In this document: in pieces, positions 52,376 to 61,152 of the stretch
Numbering within the stretch: the first letter of the stretch is position 1
Layout: each line of letters starts with the position of its first letter
Assembly (NCBI RefSeq): GCF_900099835.1
Contig: NZ_FNKP01000002.1
Coordinates: 310,001-374,000, forward strand
DNA length: 64,000 nucleotides
Reading direction: 5' to 3'
From: Paraburkholderia fungorum
Lineage (GTDB): Bacteria; Pseudomonadota; Gammaproteobacteria; Burkholderiales; Burkholderiaceae
Program-made: the position numbers and the translations under genes
The notes under the pieces: model-generated
The model's input: only the letters and a program-made list of their open reading frames with translations
The model's database searches: none
Told to the model about the DNA's origin: nothing

Positions 52376-53064
52376 TTATTGCCCGGCGAGTGCGGGGTGC
52401 TTCATCAAAATGGCCGCTGCCGAGGACGACGAAGCCGGGTTCTGGCCGGTAATCAGCAGGCCGTCGGTGACGACGTACGGTGCCCAGTCTTCGGTCTTCG
52501 AGTAGATGCCGCCCTTGGCCTTGAGTTCGTCTTCGACGAGGAAGGGCACGATGTCGGTCAGACCCACCGCGGCTTCCTCGGAATTCGTGAAGCCCGTGAC
52601 CTTCTTGCCTTCCACCAGCGGCTTGCCGTCCGGCGTGGTGACGTGACGCAGCACGCCCGGTGCATGGCACACCAGCGCCATCGCTTGCCGGCGCCGATGA
52701 ACGATTGAATCAGCGCGATGGAATGCGGGTCTTCCGCGAGATCCCACAGGGGGCCGTGGCCGCCGGGATAGAACACCGTGTCGAACTCGGCCTGCGAGAC
52801 GCTGTCCAGCCGTACCGTGGCCGCGAGTTGCGCGGTCGCGGCCGCATCGTTCTCGAAGCGGCGCGTCTGGTCGGTCTGATTGGCCGGCTCGTTGCTCTTC
52901 GGATCGAGCGGCGGCTGGCCGCCTTGCGGGGAGGCCAGCACGATATCCGCACCGGCATCCTTGAACGTGTAGTAGGGAGCAGCGAGTTCTTCGAGCCAGA
53001 ATCCGGTCTTGCGGCCCGTGTTGCCCAATTGATCGTGCGAAGTCAGAACCATCAGAACTTTCAT
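52376..53064 (-). pseudogene. DJ-1/PfpI family protein disrupted by a one-base frameshift
   Basis: ATG 53064 (AAGGAG upstream) starts MKVLMVLTSHDQLGNTGRKT and runs in frame to IQSFIGAGK. Reading then shifts: the natural continuation MALVCHAPGVLRHVTTPDGK, containing the nucleophile Cys of the family, lies in another frame and continues to a stop at 52376. Loss of one base at about 52682-52690 explains both halves (AAG-C-G-ATG instead of AAG-CNG-ATG). Intact, it would be a 229-residue class-I glutamine-amidotransferase-like protein of the HchA/YajL kind, a glyoxalase III or deglycase candidate. As written, the Cys-containing half is lost. A sequencing error is possible. Confidence 0.82.
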
Positions 53065-53099
53065 GCTGTTTCTCCTTGAGTGGACGTCTAAGCTAAAAG

Positions 53100-53114
53100 T
53101 AGACCAGTCGTCTA
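53100..53114. promoter_or_regulatory. NemR-type operator upstream of the DJ-1 gene
   Basis: TAGACCAGTCGTCTA: arms TAGAC/GTCTA around 5 bp, 36 bp before the DJ-1 start. Identical to the site at 53810-53824 and close to the TAGAC...GTCTA site bound by E. coli NemR. Confidence 0.8.
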
Positions 53115-53182
53115 GTAAAGCTGCCAAAAAAAGCACTTCGTCAGAAGTGCTGCTTGCTGCCTGCTCGCGTACTGCTTGCGTG

Positions 53183-53788
53183 TCAGGGTACGAGATGAAG
53201 CATTTGCCGCGTTGTCGTCATGGCGGTCTCGAACGGTTGTGGATTGCGCACGATCTTGACCATGATGCTCGCGCCTAGCCAGAGCTGATACAGGCTCTGT
53301 GCGACCACGGAGGCGTCTTCGCTGACCGAAAGCGAACCGTCTTCCACGCCGGCCCCGATAGCGCGCGCCAGTCGCTCGATGATGCCGGACGTACCGCGCT
53401 TCAGCGCTGCACGCATGGCTTCCGAAATGTCCGCGACTTCCGCGCCCAGCTTGACGGCGAGGCACTTGCCCTGGCAGTCGAAGAACGACTGGGTGTCCTG
53501 CCAGATCTGCCAGTATTTCATGAGGCGTTGCGCGGCGGTCAGATCAGGCTGGGCCAATGTGCTGTCCATATCGCCCAGGTATTCGGCGAAGTAGCTTTCG
53601 AGCAATTCCACACCGAACGCGTCTTTCGAACCGAAGTAATGGTAGAACGACCCCTTCGGCACGCCTGCGGCCGACAGAATCTCGTTCAACCCTACGGCTG
53701 AGAAGCCCTTGGCGCCGATGATTCGTTGCCCGACAGCAATGATGCTTTCTCGAATATCGACCGGTTCGGATGTATTTGCGGTAACCAT
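53183..53788 (-). CDS. nemR: NemR-like TetR-family repressor, electrophile sensor
   Basis: A 201-residue TetR regulator. ATG 53788. The helix-turn-helix reads LNEILSAAGVPKGSFYHYFG. The ligand half closely follows E. coli NemR: CLAVKLGAEVADISEAMRAA and LYQLWLGASIMVKIVRNPQP. Cys109 matches the redox/electrophile-sensing Cys106 of E. coli NemR and Lys178 matches its Lys175, so sensing of quinones, hypochlorite or methylglyoxal is plausible. Two identical operators, one before its own gene and one before the DJ-1 gene, indicate autoregulation and control of the DJ-1/OYE/SDR run. Confidence 0.9.
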   Translation of the reverse strand: MVTANTSEPVDIRESIIAVGQRIIGAKGFSAVGLNEILSAAGVPKGSFYHYFGSKDAFGVELLESYFAEYLGDMDSTLAQPDLTAAQRLMKYWQIWQDTQSFFDCQGKCLAVKLGAEVADISEAMRAALKRGTSGIIERLARAIGAGVEDGSLSVSEDASVVAQSLYQLWLGASIMVKIVRNPQPFETAMTTTRQMLHLVP

Positions 53789-53809
53789 GGCGAGACTTTA
53801 ATCGAAAAG

Positions 53810-53824
53810 TAGACCAGTCGTCTA
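53810..53824. promoter_or_regulatory. NemR-type operator upstream of the tetR gene itself
   Basis: TAGACCAGTCGTCTA, 22 bp before the repressor start. The flanking AAAG and AGT are also shared with the copy at 53100. Confidence 0.8.
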
Positions 53825-54026
53825 GTGCTAATCTGGATTTTTTTGAAGTGCGGCCAAAACCTGCCGCAGTTCAGTGTTTTGCCGGAGCCTGTTGGATCGA
53901 TGAATGCGACCGCATATCGTGAGAAAACTGACGCTGGCCAACGCGGTAGCGCAACCGGACAAAATGCAGCGGGCCGGGCCGGTTCCATCCGCGATGGCAA
54001 ACCGGCCAGCCAACCGCGCGCTATTT

Positions 54027-54743
54027 CTACGCTTCAAGCACTTCGGGGGCTATATAACCCGAGCGGGCAGACGAGAGCGTCTGCTTCAACTCGCGACTGC
54101 CGGCGTCTGCCAGAACTTCGCTTTCACCTGCCTCGAGCGCGTCGTAAGTCTGGCGGACGACGTCGAGCGGATCGGCTTTCGGAACATCGAAGCCTTGGGT
54201 GAGGTCGGTATCGACGAAGCCCACGTGCACACCGACCACGCCGATATTCCGATTCCTGAGATGAGCGCGGACGTTGTTGGTATAACTCCATGCCGCCGCC
54301 TTCGACGCCGAATAGGGCGTCAGGATCGGAACGACTCGCCAGGTGACGTCGGAGAGAACGTTGATCACTCCGCCGTTTCCATCGCTGGGAAGCAAGGGCT
54401 GGAAAGCGCTGGTTGTCCGCATCACGCCGTAATAGTTGGTTTCGAAAATGCGGCGGGCCTGTTCTTCGACGTTGTCCGCAAACGGCGACTCGCTGACTTC
54501 AGCAATGCCTGCGTTGTTGACGAGCAAAGTCACATCGGACGCGATTTTCGCCGCCGCCTTGACCGATTCGGAATCCGTAACATCGAGCTTAACCGGAATG
54601 ATGCCGGGCTCGTTAAAGTTCTCCGGGCGACGCACGCCTGCGTAGACTTTCGCGGCTCCGCGAGCGAGCGCCTCACGTGCAAAGGCCAGTCCGAGGCCAC
54701 GGCTTGCTCCCGTCACGAAAACGATGGAATTCCTGATCTTCAT
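54027..54743 (-). CDS. Short-chain dehydrogenase/reductase
   Basis: A 238-residue SDR. ATG 54743 (MKIRNSIVFVTGASRGLGLA). Cofactor motif TGASRGLG, LVNNAGIAEVS, Ser in INVLSDVTWRVV and Tyr/Lys in TPYSASKAAAWSY. The VYAGVRRPE segment suggests NADPH use. It follows the NmrA-like gene on the same strand (41 bp between stop and start), so the two form an operon. Confidence 0.9.
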   Translation of the reverse strand: MKIRNSIVFVTGASRGLGLAFAREALARGAAKVYAGVRRPENFNEPGIIPVKLDVTDSESVKAAAKIASDVTLLVNNAGIAEVSESPFADNVEEQARRIFETNYYGVMRTTSAFQPLLPSDGNGGVINVLSDVTWRVVPILTPYSASKAAAWSYTNNVRAHLRNRNIGVVGVHVGFVDTDLTQGFDVPKADPLDVVRQTYDALEAGESEVLADAGSRELKQTLSSARSGYIAPEVLEA

Positions 54744-54784
54744 TTTGCAACTCCTCAATGGATACAACACAGTGAATGATCGAA

Positions 54785-55666
54785 TCAGGCCTGAAAAAGC
54801 CTGCGATTTGCGCGTACGAATTCCCCGACGGTTTGCGGTGCCTTTCCGGTGATCTTCTCGATCACGCTGTCGGTGCCTGCAAATACGCCGTTTTGATAAT
54901 CGATGGCGACTTCAATGAAATGCTGGATCATGAATTCCGGCAGCCCGTACTTCTTCAGATGTTCGCGGTATTCGTCGAGCGTCGCCGGGCTGTAGACGAT
55001 CTTGCGATCGATAACCTCGCTGATTTCGTCCGCGATACCGTGATGATCGAGTTCGCGCGGACCACAAAGCTCATAAGTCTTGCCGATGTGCCCGGACGGC
55101 TGCATGAGAACACTGGCGATAAAACGCGCCTGGTCTTCCGCGGCAATCGGCGCGTGGCGTCCCGCGCCGTAGGGCAGCGTGATCTTGCTTTCCTTGACGA
55201 TGGTGTCGAGCACCCACGGAAAAATCAGCCATTCGGAGAAGAACGTGGGGCGGATGTGAACAGTCGGCACACCTGACCAGTCGAGAACGCGTTCGGCGAT
55301 CCAATGATCCCGTGCCGCGTGGCTTTTCGAATCTTCGCGCGCTGAAATCTGCGACATCTCGACGACGACATCAAGGCCCGCGCGGCGCGCGGCATCCGCG
55401 AAATAAGCGGTTCCCTGGATGAACCCCGGCCGCACCGGATAGCACAGATACGCGCCCGACATTCCCGCCGCGGCACGAATCAGGTCGTCGTGATCGAGCA
55501 GATCGCCAACCACGACTTCCGCCCCGGCGGCGCGCAGCGCTGCGCTGCGTTCGTCCTCCTTGTGAACCATCGCGCGCACGGCGTGACCGGCTTCAAGAAG
55601 ATAGTTCACCGTATAAACACCGGTCTTGCCCGTGGCACCGGTGATCAGGAATTTACGCTGTTGCAT
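54785..55666 (-). CDS. NmrA-like NAD(P)-binding protein (atypical SDR)
   Basis: A 293-residue NmrA/HSCARG-type protein. ATG 55666 follows GGAGG. The N-terminal Rossmann motif is LITGATGKTGVYTVNYLLEA; the atypical-SDR text LRAAGAEVVVGDLLDHDDLI follows. No complete YxxxK active site is obvious, as in sensor-type members that read the NADP(H) state, but reductase activity cannot be excluded. First gene of the NmrA-SDR pair. Confidence 0.88.
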   Translation of the reverse strand: MQQRKFLITGATGKTGVYTVNYLLEAGHAVRAMVHKEDERSAALRAAGAEVVVGDLLDHDDLIRAAAGMSGAYLCYPVRPGFIQGTAYFADAARRAGLDVVVEMSQISAREDSKSHAARDHWIAERVLDWSGVPTVHIRPTFFSEWLIFPWVLDTIVKESKITLPYGAGRHAPIAAEDQARFIASVLMQPSGHIGKTYELCGPRELDHHGIADEISEVIDRKIVYSPATLDEYREHLKKYGLPEFMIQHFIEVAIDYQNGVFAGTDSVIEKITGKAPQTVGEFVRANRRLFQA

Positions 55667-55783
55667 GATGAATCCTCCAACTCGTGAATGGGCGCACTCG
55701 TACCGAATGCTGCAAACCGCTCATTGTGTGTATATGCACAATTCAGGGTGAAAAAGACGGCGAGATCTGATCGCCGATACCGC

Positions 55784-56356
55784 TTACATCGCTTCGATGT
55801 GTTGCCTGACGTCGTCCAGCAGAGAGGCGGACGTGACGGGGTCTGCAATGACGCGCGACAGGGTGAGCGCGCCGACCATTGCCGCCAACGCAAAGGTAGC
55901 GCGTGAGCGATCCGCTGCGCCGTCCTCGTCGGTGATGCGACTCGCCAGCATGTCGACCAGCGCGTCGAATCCTCGAGACGCTACCGCTCGAGTATTGTCG
56001 TCGGCGCGTGCCAACTCGCTGCCCATGCCGGCAAACGGGCAGCCGCGCTCCGGCGCATCGCGATGGCCGGTGGACAGGTAGGCGTCGACGATGGCCGTGA
56101 AGCCGTCCTCGTCGTTGCATCCGTTGGCGGAGGCTTCCAGCGCTTCGATGATTCCAGTCAGACCCGCGTCGCAGGCTTCGGCAACGAGCTGGTCTTTCGA
56201 CTCGAAATGGCGATAAAAGCCGCCGTGCGACAGTCCGGCGGCGGCCATCAAATCGGCGAGGCCGGTCGCATGAATGCCGTTGGCCCGAAATTCCCCGGCG
56301 GCGACTTCGACGATACGCCGGCGTGTCTCGGTAGTTTCGACCCTTGATTTCCGCAT
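55784..56356 (-). CDS. TetR-family transcriptional regulator
   Basis: A 190-residue repressor. ATG 56356 (MRKSRVETTETRRRIVEVAA). The DNA-binding domain is LADLMAAAGLSHGGFYRHFE. The C-terminal domain has RGCPFAGMGSELAR, the Cys-containing block of the YcdC/LfrR-like group. It lies upstream of the NmrA/SDR genes on the same strand and may regulate them. Its own start is preceded by a palindrome at 56383-56408. Confidence 0.9.
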   Translation of the reverse strand: MRKSRVETTETRRRIVEVAAGEFRANGIHATGLADLMAAAGLSHGGFYRHFESKDQLVAEACDAGLTGIIEALEASANGCNDEDGFTAIVDAYLSTGHRDAPERGCPFAGMGSELARADDNTRAVASRGFDALVDMLASRITDEDGAADRSRATFALAAMVGALTLSRVIADPVTSASLLDDVRQHIEAM

Positions 56357-56382
56357 GATCTGTGCTGCTCCGCGATTCGATG

Positions 56383-56408
56383 ATTTAGATGTTAGTCATC
56401 ATCTAAAT
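56383..56408. promoter_or_regulatory. Candidate TetR operator
   Basis: ATTTAGATG and CATCTAAAT, perfect 9-bp arms separated by 8 bp, 27 bp before the TetR start and in the divergent region with the hybrid kinase gene. A typical self-operator position. Confidence 0.7.
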
Positions 56409-56641
56409 GGAAATCAAGCGGTGTCTGGATTATTTTTGCTTCCAGCGATTGTCGCGGGTCGAGGCTTTCAATCTTTTTGCAGAAGGCAATCATCAGGAAA
56501 AAGCCTGCCCATTTCATCAACCGTTTTCGTCCGCACAATCAGCGGGCGCACCCTGTGTTATGTTTTATCCGCGCCCTCAGCGCAGCACTGACAACCGCCG
56601 CCGCGCGGCGGCAGATCGAACAATGAACAAGAATCAGCCGG

Positions 56642-59170
56642 ATGAACAAGCCCCTGGATTTCGAAAGCCGCCGCCTGTCCGCTCTCGCCGGATTTGACGT
56701 GCTGGACACCCCCCGAGAACGAGCCTTCGACGAAATCGCGAGCCTGGCGGCGGCGCTGTGCCGCGCGCCCATCGCGGTGGTGAATTTCATCGGCGATCAA
56801 CGGCAATTTTTCAAGGCGGAGGTCGGACTCGGCGTCCGCGAAACGCCGTTTGAAAGCTCGTTTTGTGCGAAGGCGTTGCTGGAGGAAGAATTTCTCCATG
56901 TGCCCGACGCGACCACCGACCCGCGTTTCAACGGCAATCCGCTCGTCACCGGTGAGCCGCATCTGCGCTTTTACGCCGGTGCGTTGCTGAAAACGGATGA
57001 AGGCTTGCCGATCGGCACACTCTGCGTGCTCGACTACGAGACGCGCAGTCTCGACGCCGTGCAGGAGCAGGCGCTGCGCGTTCTCGCGCGGCAAACCATG
57101 GCCGCGCTCGAATTGCGCCGCGTGGCGAAGTCGGCGGAGGCCGAGCGGGCACGTTATCGCGCGCTCTTCAATGCGATCGACGACGGCTTTTGCATCATCG
57201 AATTTTTCGACGGCCCGCATGGTCCGCTCAGCGACTACGTTCATGTCGAAGCGAATCCCGGATATGAGCGGCATACCGGCATTTCGAACATCGTGGGCAA
57301 GACCTTGCGGGAGCTCGATCCGACCGAGGCGGACCGCTGGATCGAGCTTTACGGCGGCGTGCTGCGCACCGGAGAGCCCGCGCGTTTCGAGCGATATTTT
57401 CTGACTGCCGGCCGTCACATCGAAGTGTCGGCGGCGCGTGTCGAACCGCCGGACCTGCGACGGGTATCGGTGCTGTTCCGCGATATTTCGGCGCGAAAAA
57501 AAGCCGACGAAGCACTGCGGGCGAGCGAAGCGCTCGCCCGCGAAAACAGCCAGCGCGTGCAGCTTGCGCTCGCGGCCGGGGCGATTATCGGCACCTGGTT
57601 CTGGGACTTGCCGAACGACCGTTTCACCGTCGACGAAGCCTTCGCGCACGTGTTCGGCCTCGATCCCGCGCAAGGCCGCGACGGCCTGAGCCTCGCGCAG
57701 GTGATCGCGAACGTCCACCCCGACGACCGCGACGGCCTCACGGCGGCGATCAGCGAGGTGATCGAACGTGGCGGGAACTACGCGCATCAATACCGCGTGC
57801 GTCGCGCGGACGGGCGCTATTACTGGATCGAAGCGAACGGCCGCGTCGATCATGCGCCGGACGGCACTCCGCTGAGTTTTCCGGGCGTGCTGCTCGATGT
57901 CGAAAAACGCCGGGTCGTCGAAGAAGAGCGGGATCGCGCCGCCGCGTCGCTGCGCGCGCTCAACGACACGCTGGAGCAGCGCGTGATCGAACGCACCGGC
58001 GAATTGATGCGCGCCGAAGAGCAATTGCGCCAGGCGCAGAAGATGGAAGCCGTCGGCCAGTTGACCGGCGGCCTCGCGCACGACTTCAATAATCTTCTCG
58101 CGGGCGTGTCGGGCTCGCTGCAATTGCTGAGTATCCGGCTGAGCCAGGGTCGCGTTGCGGAGGTCGACAAATACGTCGTGGCCGCGCAAGGCGCGGTGCG
58201 TCGTGCGGCGGCGTTGACTCACCGGCTGCTCGCGTTTTCCCGCCGACAAACCCTCGACCCGCGGCCGACCGATGTCAACGCGCTGGTCAACGGTATGACC
58301 GATCTCATTCAACGTACTGTCGGGCCTGGAATCAGGCTCGAGGCGGTCGGCGTGGCCGGGCTGTGGCCCGCTCTGGTCGACTCGGGACAGCTTGAAAACG
58401 CGTTGCTGAACCTGTGCATCAACGCCCGCGACGCGATGCCCAACGGCGGCCGCATCACGATCGAAACGGCCAACAAGTGGATCGACGGCAGCGCGGCCCG
58501 CAGCCACGACATGCCCGAAGGCCAGTATCTGTCGTTGTGCGTCACGGATACAGGAACCGGCATGACGGCAGACGTGATCGGCAAGGCGTTCGATCCGTTC
58601 TTCACCACCAAGCCGATCGGCATGGGCACGGGCCTGGGGCTGTCGATGATCTACGGTTTCGCCAAACAGTCCGGCGGCCAGGTGCGGATCTATTCGGAAG
58701 TCGGGCAGGGCACGACGGTGTGCATCTACCTGCCGCGTTTTTATGGCGATGTCGGCGGCGAGGGCGTGGATCATTTTGCGTCGCCGGTCCCGGGCACCGA
58801 AGCGGGCGAGACAGTGGTCGTCGTCGACGATGAGCCGAGCGTGCGCATGCTGATCACCGACGTGCTGGAAGAACTCGGCTACACGGTGATCGAAGCAGCC
58901 GACAGCGTGGCCGGCCTGAAGCTGCTGCAGTCGAATATCCGGGTCGATCTGCTGGTCAGCGACGTGGGCCTGCCGGGCGGAATGAACGGACGTCAGATGG
59001 CGGACGCCGCGCGGCAGACGCGGCCTGATCTGAAAGTGCTTTTCATCACCGGCTATGCGGAGAATTCGGTGATCAGTAACGGACATCTCGAACCCGGCAT
59101 GCAGGTCATGACCAAGCCGTTCGCTCTCGAAACGTTTGCGGCAAGAGTCCGGCAAATGGTCGACGGGTGA
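56642..59170 (+). CDS. Soluble hybrid histidine kinase (GAF-PAS-PAS-HisKA-HATPase-REC)
   Basis: An 842-residue kinase without membrane segments. ATG 56642 ([20 protein letters not shown]). GAF about 20-165 ([20 protein letters not shown]), PAS about 170-290, a second PAS about 305-425 ([20 protein letters not shown]), HisKA with His480 ([16 protein letters not shown]), HATPase with N-box [10 protein letters not shown] and G-boxes DTGTGM and GTGLGLS, REC with Asp774 ([15 protein letters not shown]) and Lys in MTKPFAL. All catalytic residues are present. A nearby PAS-LuxR protein and a receiver protein could be partners. Confidence 0.93.
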   Translation: MNKPLDFESRRLSALAGFDVLDTPRERAFDEIASLAAALCRAPIAVVNFIGDQRQFFKAEVGLGVRETPFESSFCAKALLEEEFLHVPDATTDPRFNGNPLVTGEPHLRFYAGALLKTDEGLPIGTLCVLDYETRSLDAVQEQALRVLARQTMAALELRRVAKSAEAERARYRALFNAIDDGFCIIEFFDGPHGPLSDYVHVEANPGYERHTGISNIVGKTLRELDPTEADRWIELYGGVLRTGEPARFERYFLTAGRHIEVSAARVEPPDLRRVSVLFRDISARKKADEALRASEALARENSQRVQLALAAGAIIGTWFWDLPNDRFTVDEAFAHVFGLDPAQGRDGLSLAQVIANVHPDDRDGLTAAISEVIERGGNYAHQYRVRRADGRYYWIEANGRVDHAPDGTPLSFPGVLLDVEKRRVVEEERDRAAASLRALNDTLEQRVIERTGELMRAEEQLRQAQKMEAVGQLTGGLAHDFNNLLAGVSGSLQLLSIRLSQGRVAEVDKYVVAAQGAVRRAAALTHRLLAFSRRQTLDPRPTDVNALVNGMTDLIQRTVGPGIRLEAVGVAGLWPALVDSGQLENALLNLCINARDAMPNGGRITIETANKWIDGSAARSHDMPEGQYLSLCVTDTGTGMTADVIGKAFDPFFTTKPIGMGTGLGLSMIYGFAKQSGGQVRIYSEVGQGTTVCIYLPRFYGDVGGEGVDHFASPVPGTEAGETVVVVDDEPSVRMLITDVLEELGYTVIEAADSVAGLKLLQSNIRVDLLVSDVGLPGGMNGRQMADAARQTRPDLKVLFITGYAENSVISNGHLEPGMQVMTKPFALETFAARVRQMVDG

Positions 59171-59582
59171 TGCAGGCGAGGGCGGAGCAACGCGTGACAT
59201 TTGCTGCAGGAGCCACGCGTTTCCCGTTGAATCCGCCGACCACCCCTCTGATTAGCAGGGTATGGCCGATATGTCATTTCGCGTAACATCCGCCGCTGCA
59301 TGCGGACTTGACTGTGCCCAAAACGATTGAAGCTAGCGCCTGAGAGACCTAAAAACGAGCCGGACAATCGCATGCGAAAACAGTGGACTTCACTTCGGTG
59401 AGGCCTTCCACAATGCCCGCTCCATGAGAAGCGGGTGCAGTCGTGTTTGAGAGGCGCGTGGGCGAGTTTGTTGACTCACGTAAGGAGGTCTGAATGCGTC
59501 TGCCCGTCTGGAACATTCAGCCTCCTGCCCGTCTATCGCTCACTGACGCCATTTTGCGACGCACGCGTGACAGCTAACGTGT
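59171..59582. other. Convergent intergenic region with one candidate sORF
   Basis: About 410 bp between the convergent hybrid kinase and PAS-LuxR genes. The only notable element is the short frame at 59494-59577 with a perfect Shine-Dalgarno site. Confidence 0.4.
59494..59577 (+). CDS. Candidate 27-aa small ORF with perfect Shine-Dalgarno
   Basis: TAAGGAGGT stands 6 bp before ATG 59494, the best ribosome site seen in this part of the window. The peptide begins MRLPVWNIQPPARLSLTDAI. It ends at TAA just before the stop of the convergent regulator gene. No family known to me; it could be a leader or an sRNA-borne peptide. Confidence 0.35.
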   Translation: MRLPVWNIQPPARLSLTDAILRRTRDS

Positions 59583-60185
59583 CTATTTATTGCCTGTCTG
59601 CGCAATCCCGTTAGAGAAATGCTTGAGCCACAGGCTCATCAAACCGGCACGCCCCCGCACGCCATATTTGCGAAAAATTCCGGTGATATAGGAATGCGTG
59701 GTGGAGGCGGCCAACCCGAGTCTTTCCGCGATCTGCTTTTCAGTCGCTTCGGTCAGCAGCAGTTCGAGAACCTTGCGCTCGTACGGCGCAAGCATGGACA
59801 GCAGCGCCGCAGGCACGGGGTCCCGCCGGCGCAGTTCCGTCACGTCGCGCGCGACACCCACACGCAATTGCTCGTTCTCCAGCCAGCGGGCCGCCCATGT
59901 GATGTAGACGTCGCTGCCATTCTTGTGCCGGTAACGGTTCTCGAAACCAACCCGCTTGCGACCGGCCAGCACCTCTTTCGCTTCCTTGCGCGTGGCGTCC
60001 TGATCGGCCGGCACGACAAAATCGATGATGAACTGATCGACGAAATCGCCCGGCAGATAACCGAAAATGTCTTCGCACGCAGCGCTGACGTGGCGGATCC
60101 GCCCCTGCTCATTCACGAGGAAGATGGCGTCCGGCGAGAGGTCCGTGGAAACGGTGACGAGGTCTTCGATGAGTTCGCTTTTCAT
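59583..60185 (-). CDS. PAS domain-LuxR HTH transcriptional regulator
   Basis: A 200-residue protein: one PAS domain (about 10-125; PDAIFLVNEQGRIRHVSAAC and RYRHKNGSDVYITWAARWLE) fused to a LuxR helix-turn-helix (LAPYERKVLELLLTEATEKQ, then IAERLGLAASTTHSYITGIF). There is no receiver domain, so it should respond to a ligand or redox signal through PAS, or to a kinase by contact. It is convergent with the hybrid kinase gene and followed upstream by a receiver protein gene on the same strand. Confidence 0.9.
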   Translation of the reverse strand: MKSELIEDLVTVSTDLSPDAIFLVNEQGRIRHVSAACEDIFGYLPGDFVDQFIIDFVVPADQDATRKEAKEVLAGRKRVGFENRYRHKNGSDVYITWAARWLENEQLRVGVARDVTELRRRDPVPAALLSMLAPYERKVLELLLTEATEKQIAERLGLAASTTHSYITGIFRKYGVRGRAGLMSLWLKHFSNGIAQTGNK

Positions 60186-60402
60186 TGCTGTGCACTAAGT
60201 TTCGCGCGTCCAGAACGCGCTGGCGATGCCGCGTTGCGTTGGGTCCTTGGAGACCGGAAGCAACTGGAGTTTGGGGCCGGAGAGCGTAACGCGGTCCCAT
60301 TGACGGTCAATTTCGCCGGCAGCCGATGAGCCGGTCTGTCGGTAAGGTGCGAGCAACCAGGCGTTCGCTCATTAACCCGCACCGCGCAGTTCAGCACTTC
60401 AG

Positions 60403-60864
60403 CTAACGACTGGATAAATGACTGTATTCCAGGAACGTGACAAGAACGTCGATCACCCGCCACGTTTCGCACGGGCGTCTGAAGTGACCGTCGAAACCCG
60501 CGCGCCGGAGATCTTCGATCGGCTCGCTAGGAGCGAAATTGCTCATGGCAACGAGCAGCAGATCGTCGCAGGACGTTTCGGCGCGCAACCGCCGCGTCAA
60601 TTCATAGCCGGGGCCTTCGTCCAGCCGTGTGTCCAGCAGGATCACCGCCGGGACCTCGGACTGGATCAGCTGATCGATGCGCTCGCGGTCGTTGGCAAAC
60701 GTGGCCTTTAGTCCTTTCAGGCGAAGCAGCATCGAAATCGATTCGCCCACTGCCCTGTCCTTGTGTGCCACGAGCACGCGCCGATTGGCGCGCGGGCCGT
60801 GACCACGGTTAAACGTCCAGAGCGCAAACTGTGTCTCATCCTCACTCGGCAATCGGCGGGTCAT
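60403..60864 (-). CDS. Single-domain receiver protein, partly degenerate
   Basis: A 153-residue protein with only a receiver domain. ATG 60864 (MTRRLPSEDETQFALWTFNR) has AGGAG upstream. The fold is recognisable (VLVAHKDRAVGESISMLLRL ... VPAVILLDTRLDEGPGYELT) and Asp78 stands at the phospho-acceptor site. The acidic pair at the end of beta-1 is reduced to His-Lys-Asp and the conserved Lys before Pro is Arg130 (HFRRPCE). Phosphorylation may be weak or absent, so it could act through protein contacts. Transcribed in the same direction as the PAS-LuxR gene, 217 bp upstream of it. Confidence 0.8.
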   Translation of the reverse strand: MTRRLPSEDETQFALWTFNRGHGPRANRRVLVAHKDRAVGESISMLLRLKGLKATFANDRERIDQLIQSEVPAVILLDTRLDEGPGYELTRRLRAETSCDDLLLVAMSNFAPSEPIEDLRRAGFDGHFRRPCETWRVIDVLVTFLEYSHLSSR

Positions 60865-61152
60865 GATGCTCCTGATTGATAGCGCTTTTGTTGTTGTAGT
60901 TTTGTCGTCGAAGCGAAAACGCTTGTGCTGCAAGCGCATGAAAAATGCTTCCGCCGGATGACCGGGGTTCACGCGCATATCCTGCGTTCTGCGGACTGTC
61001 GACTTCCGCTGAAAGCTTTCAATATGCCGACCCTTGGCTCAGCTAGTACAACGGCCTTTCGCGCGGAAAGTTAAGATCGATTTACGCATAACCGTACTTT
61101 TGGCGTAAGCCGGACGGCGTGTCGTCGAGCGAAAAACAGATCAGCGATGCGA

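Noticed and set aside
56558..59200. An 880-codon frame antisense to the soluble hybrid kinase gene
   Set aside because: High-GC codon bias leaves the opposite strand open; the peptide is Arg/His/Asp-rich with no domain, whereas the plus strand encodes complete GAF, PAS, kinase and receiver domains.
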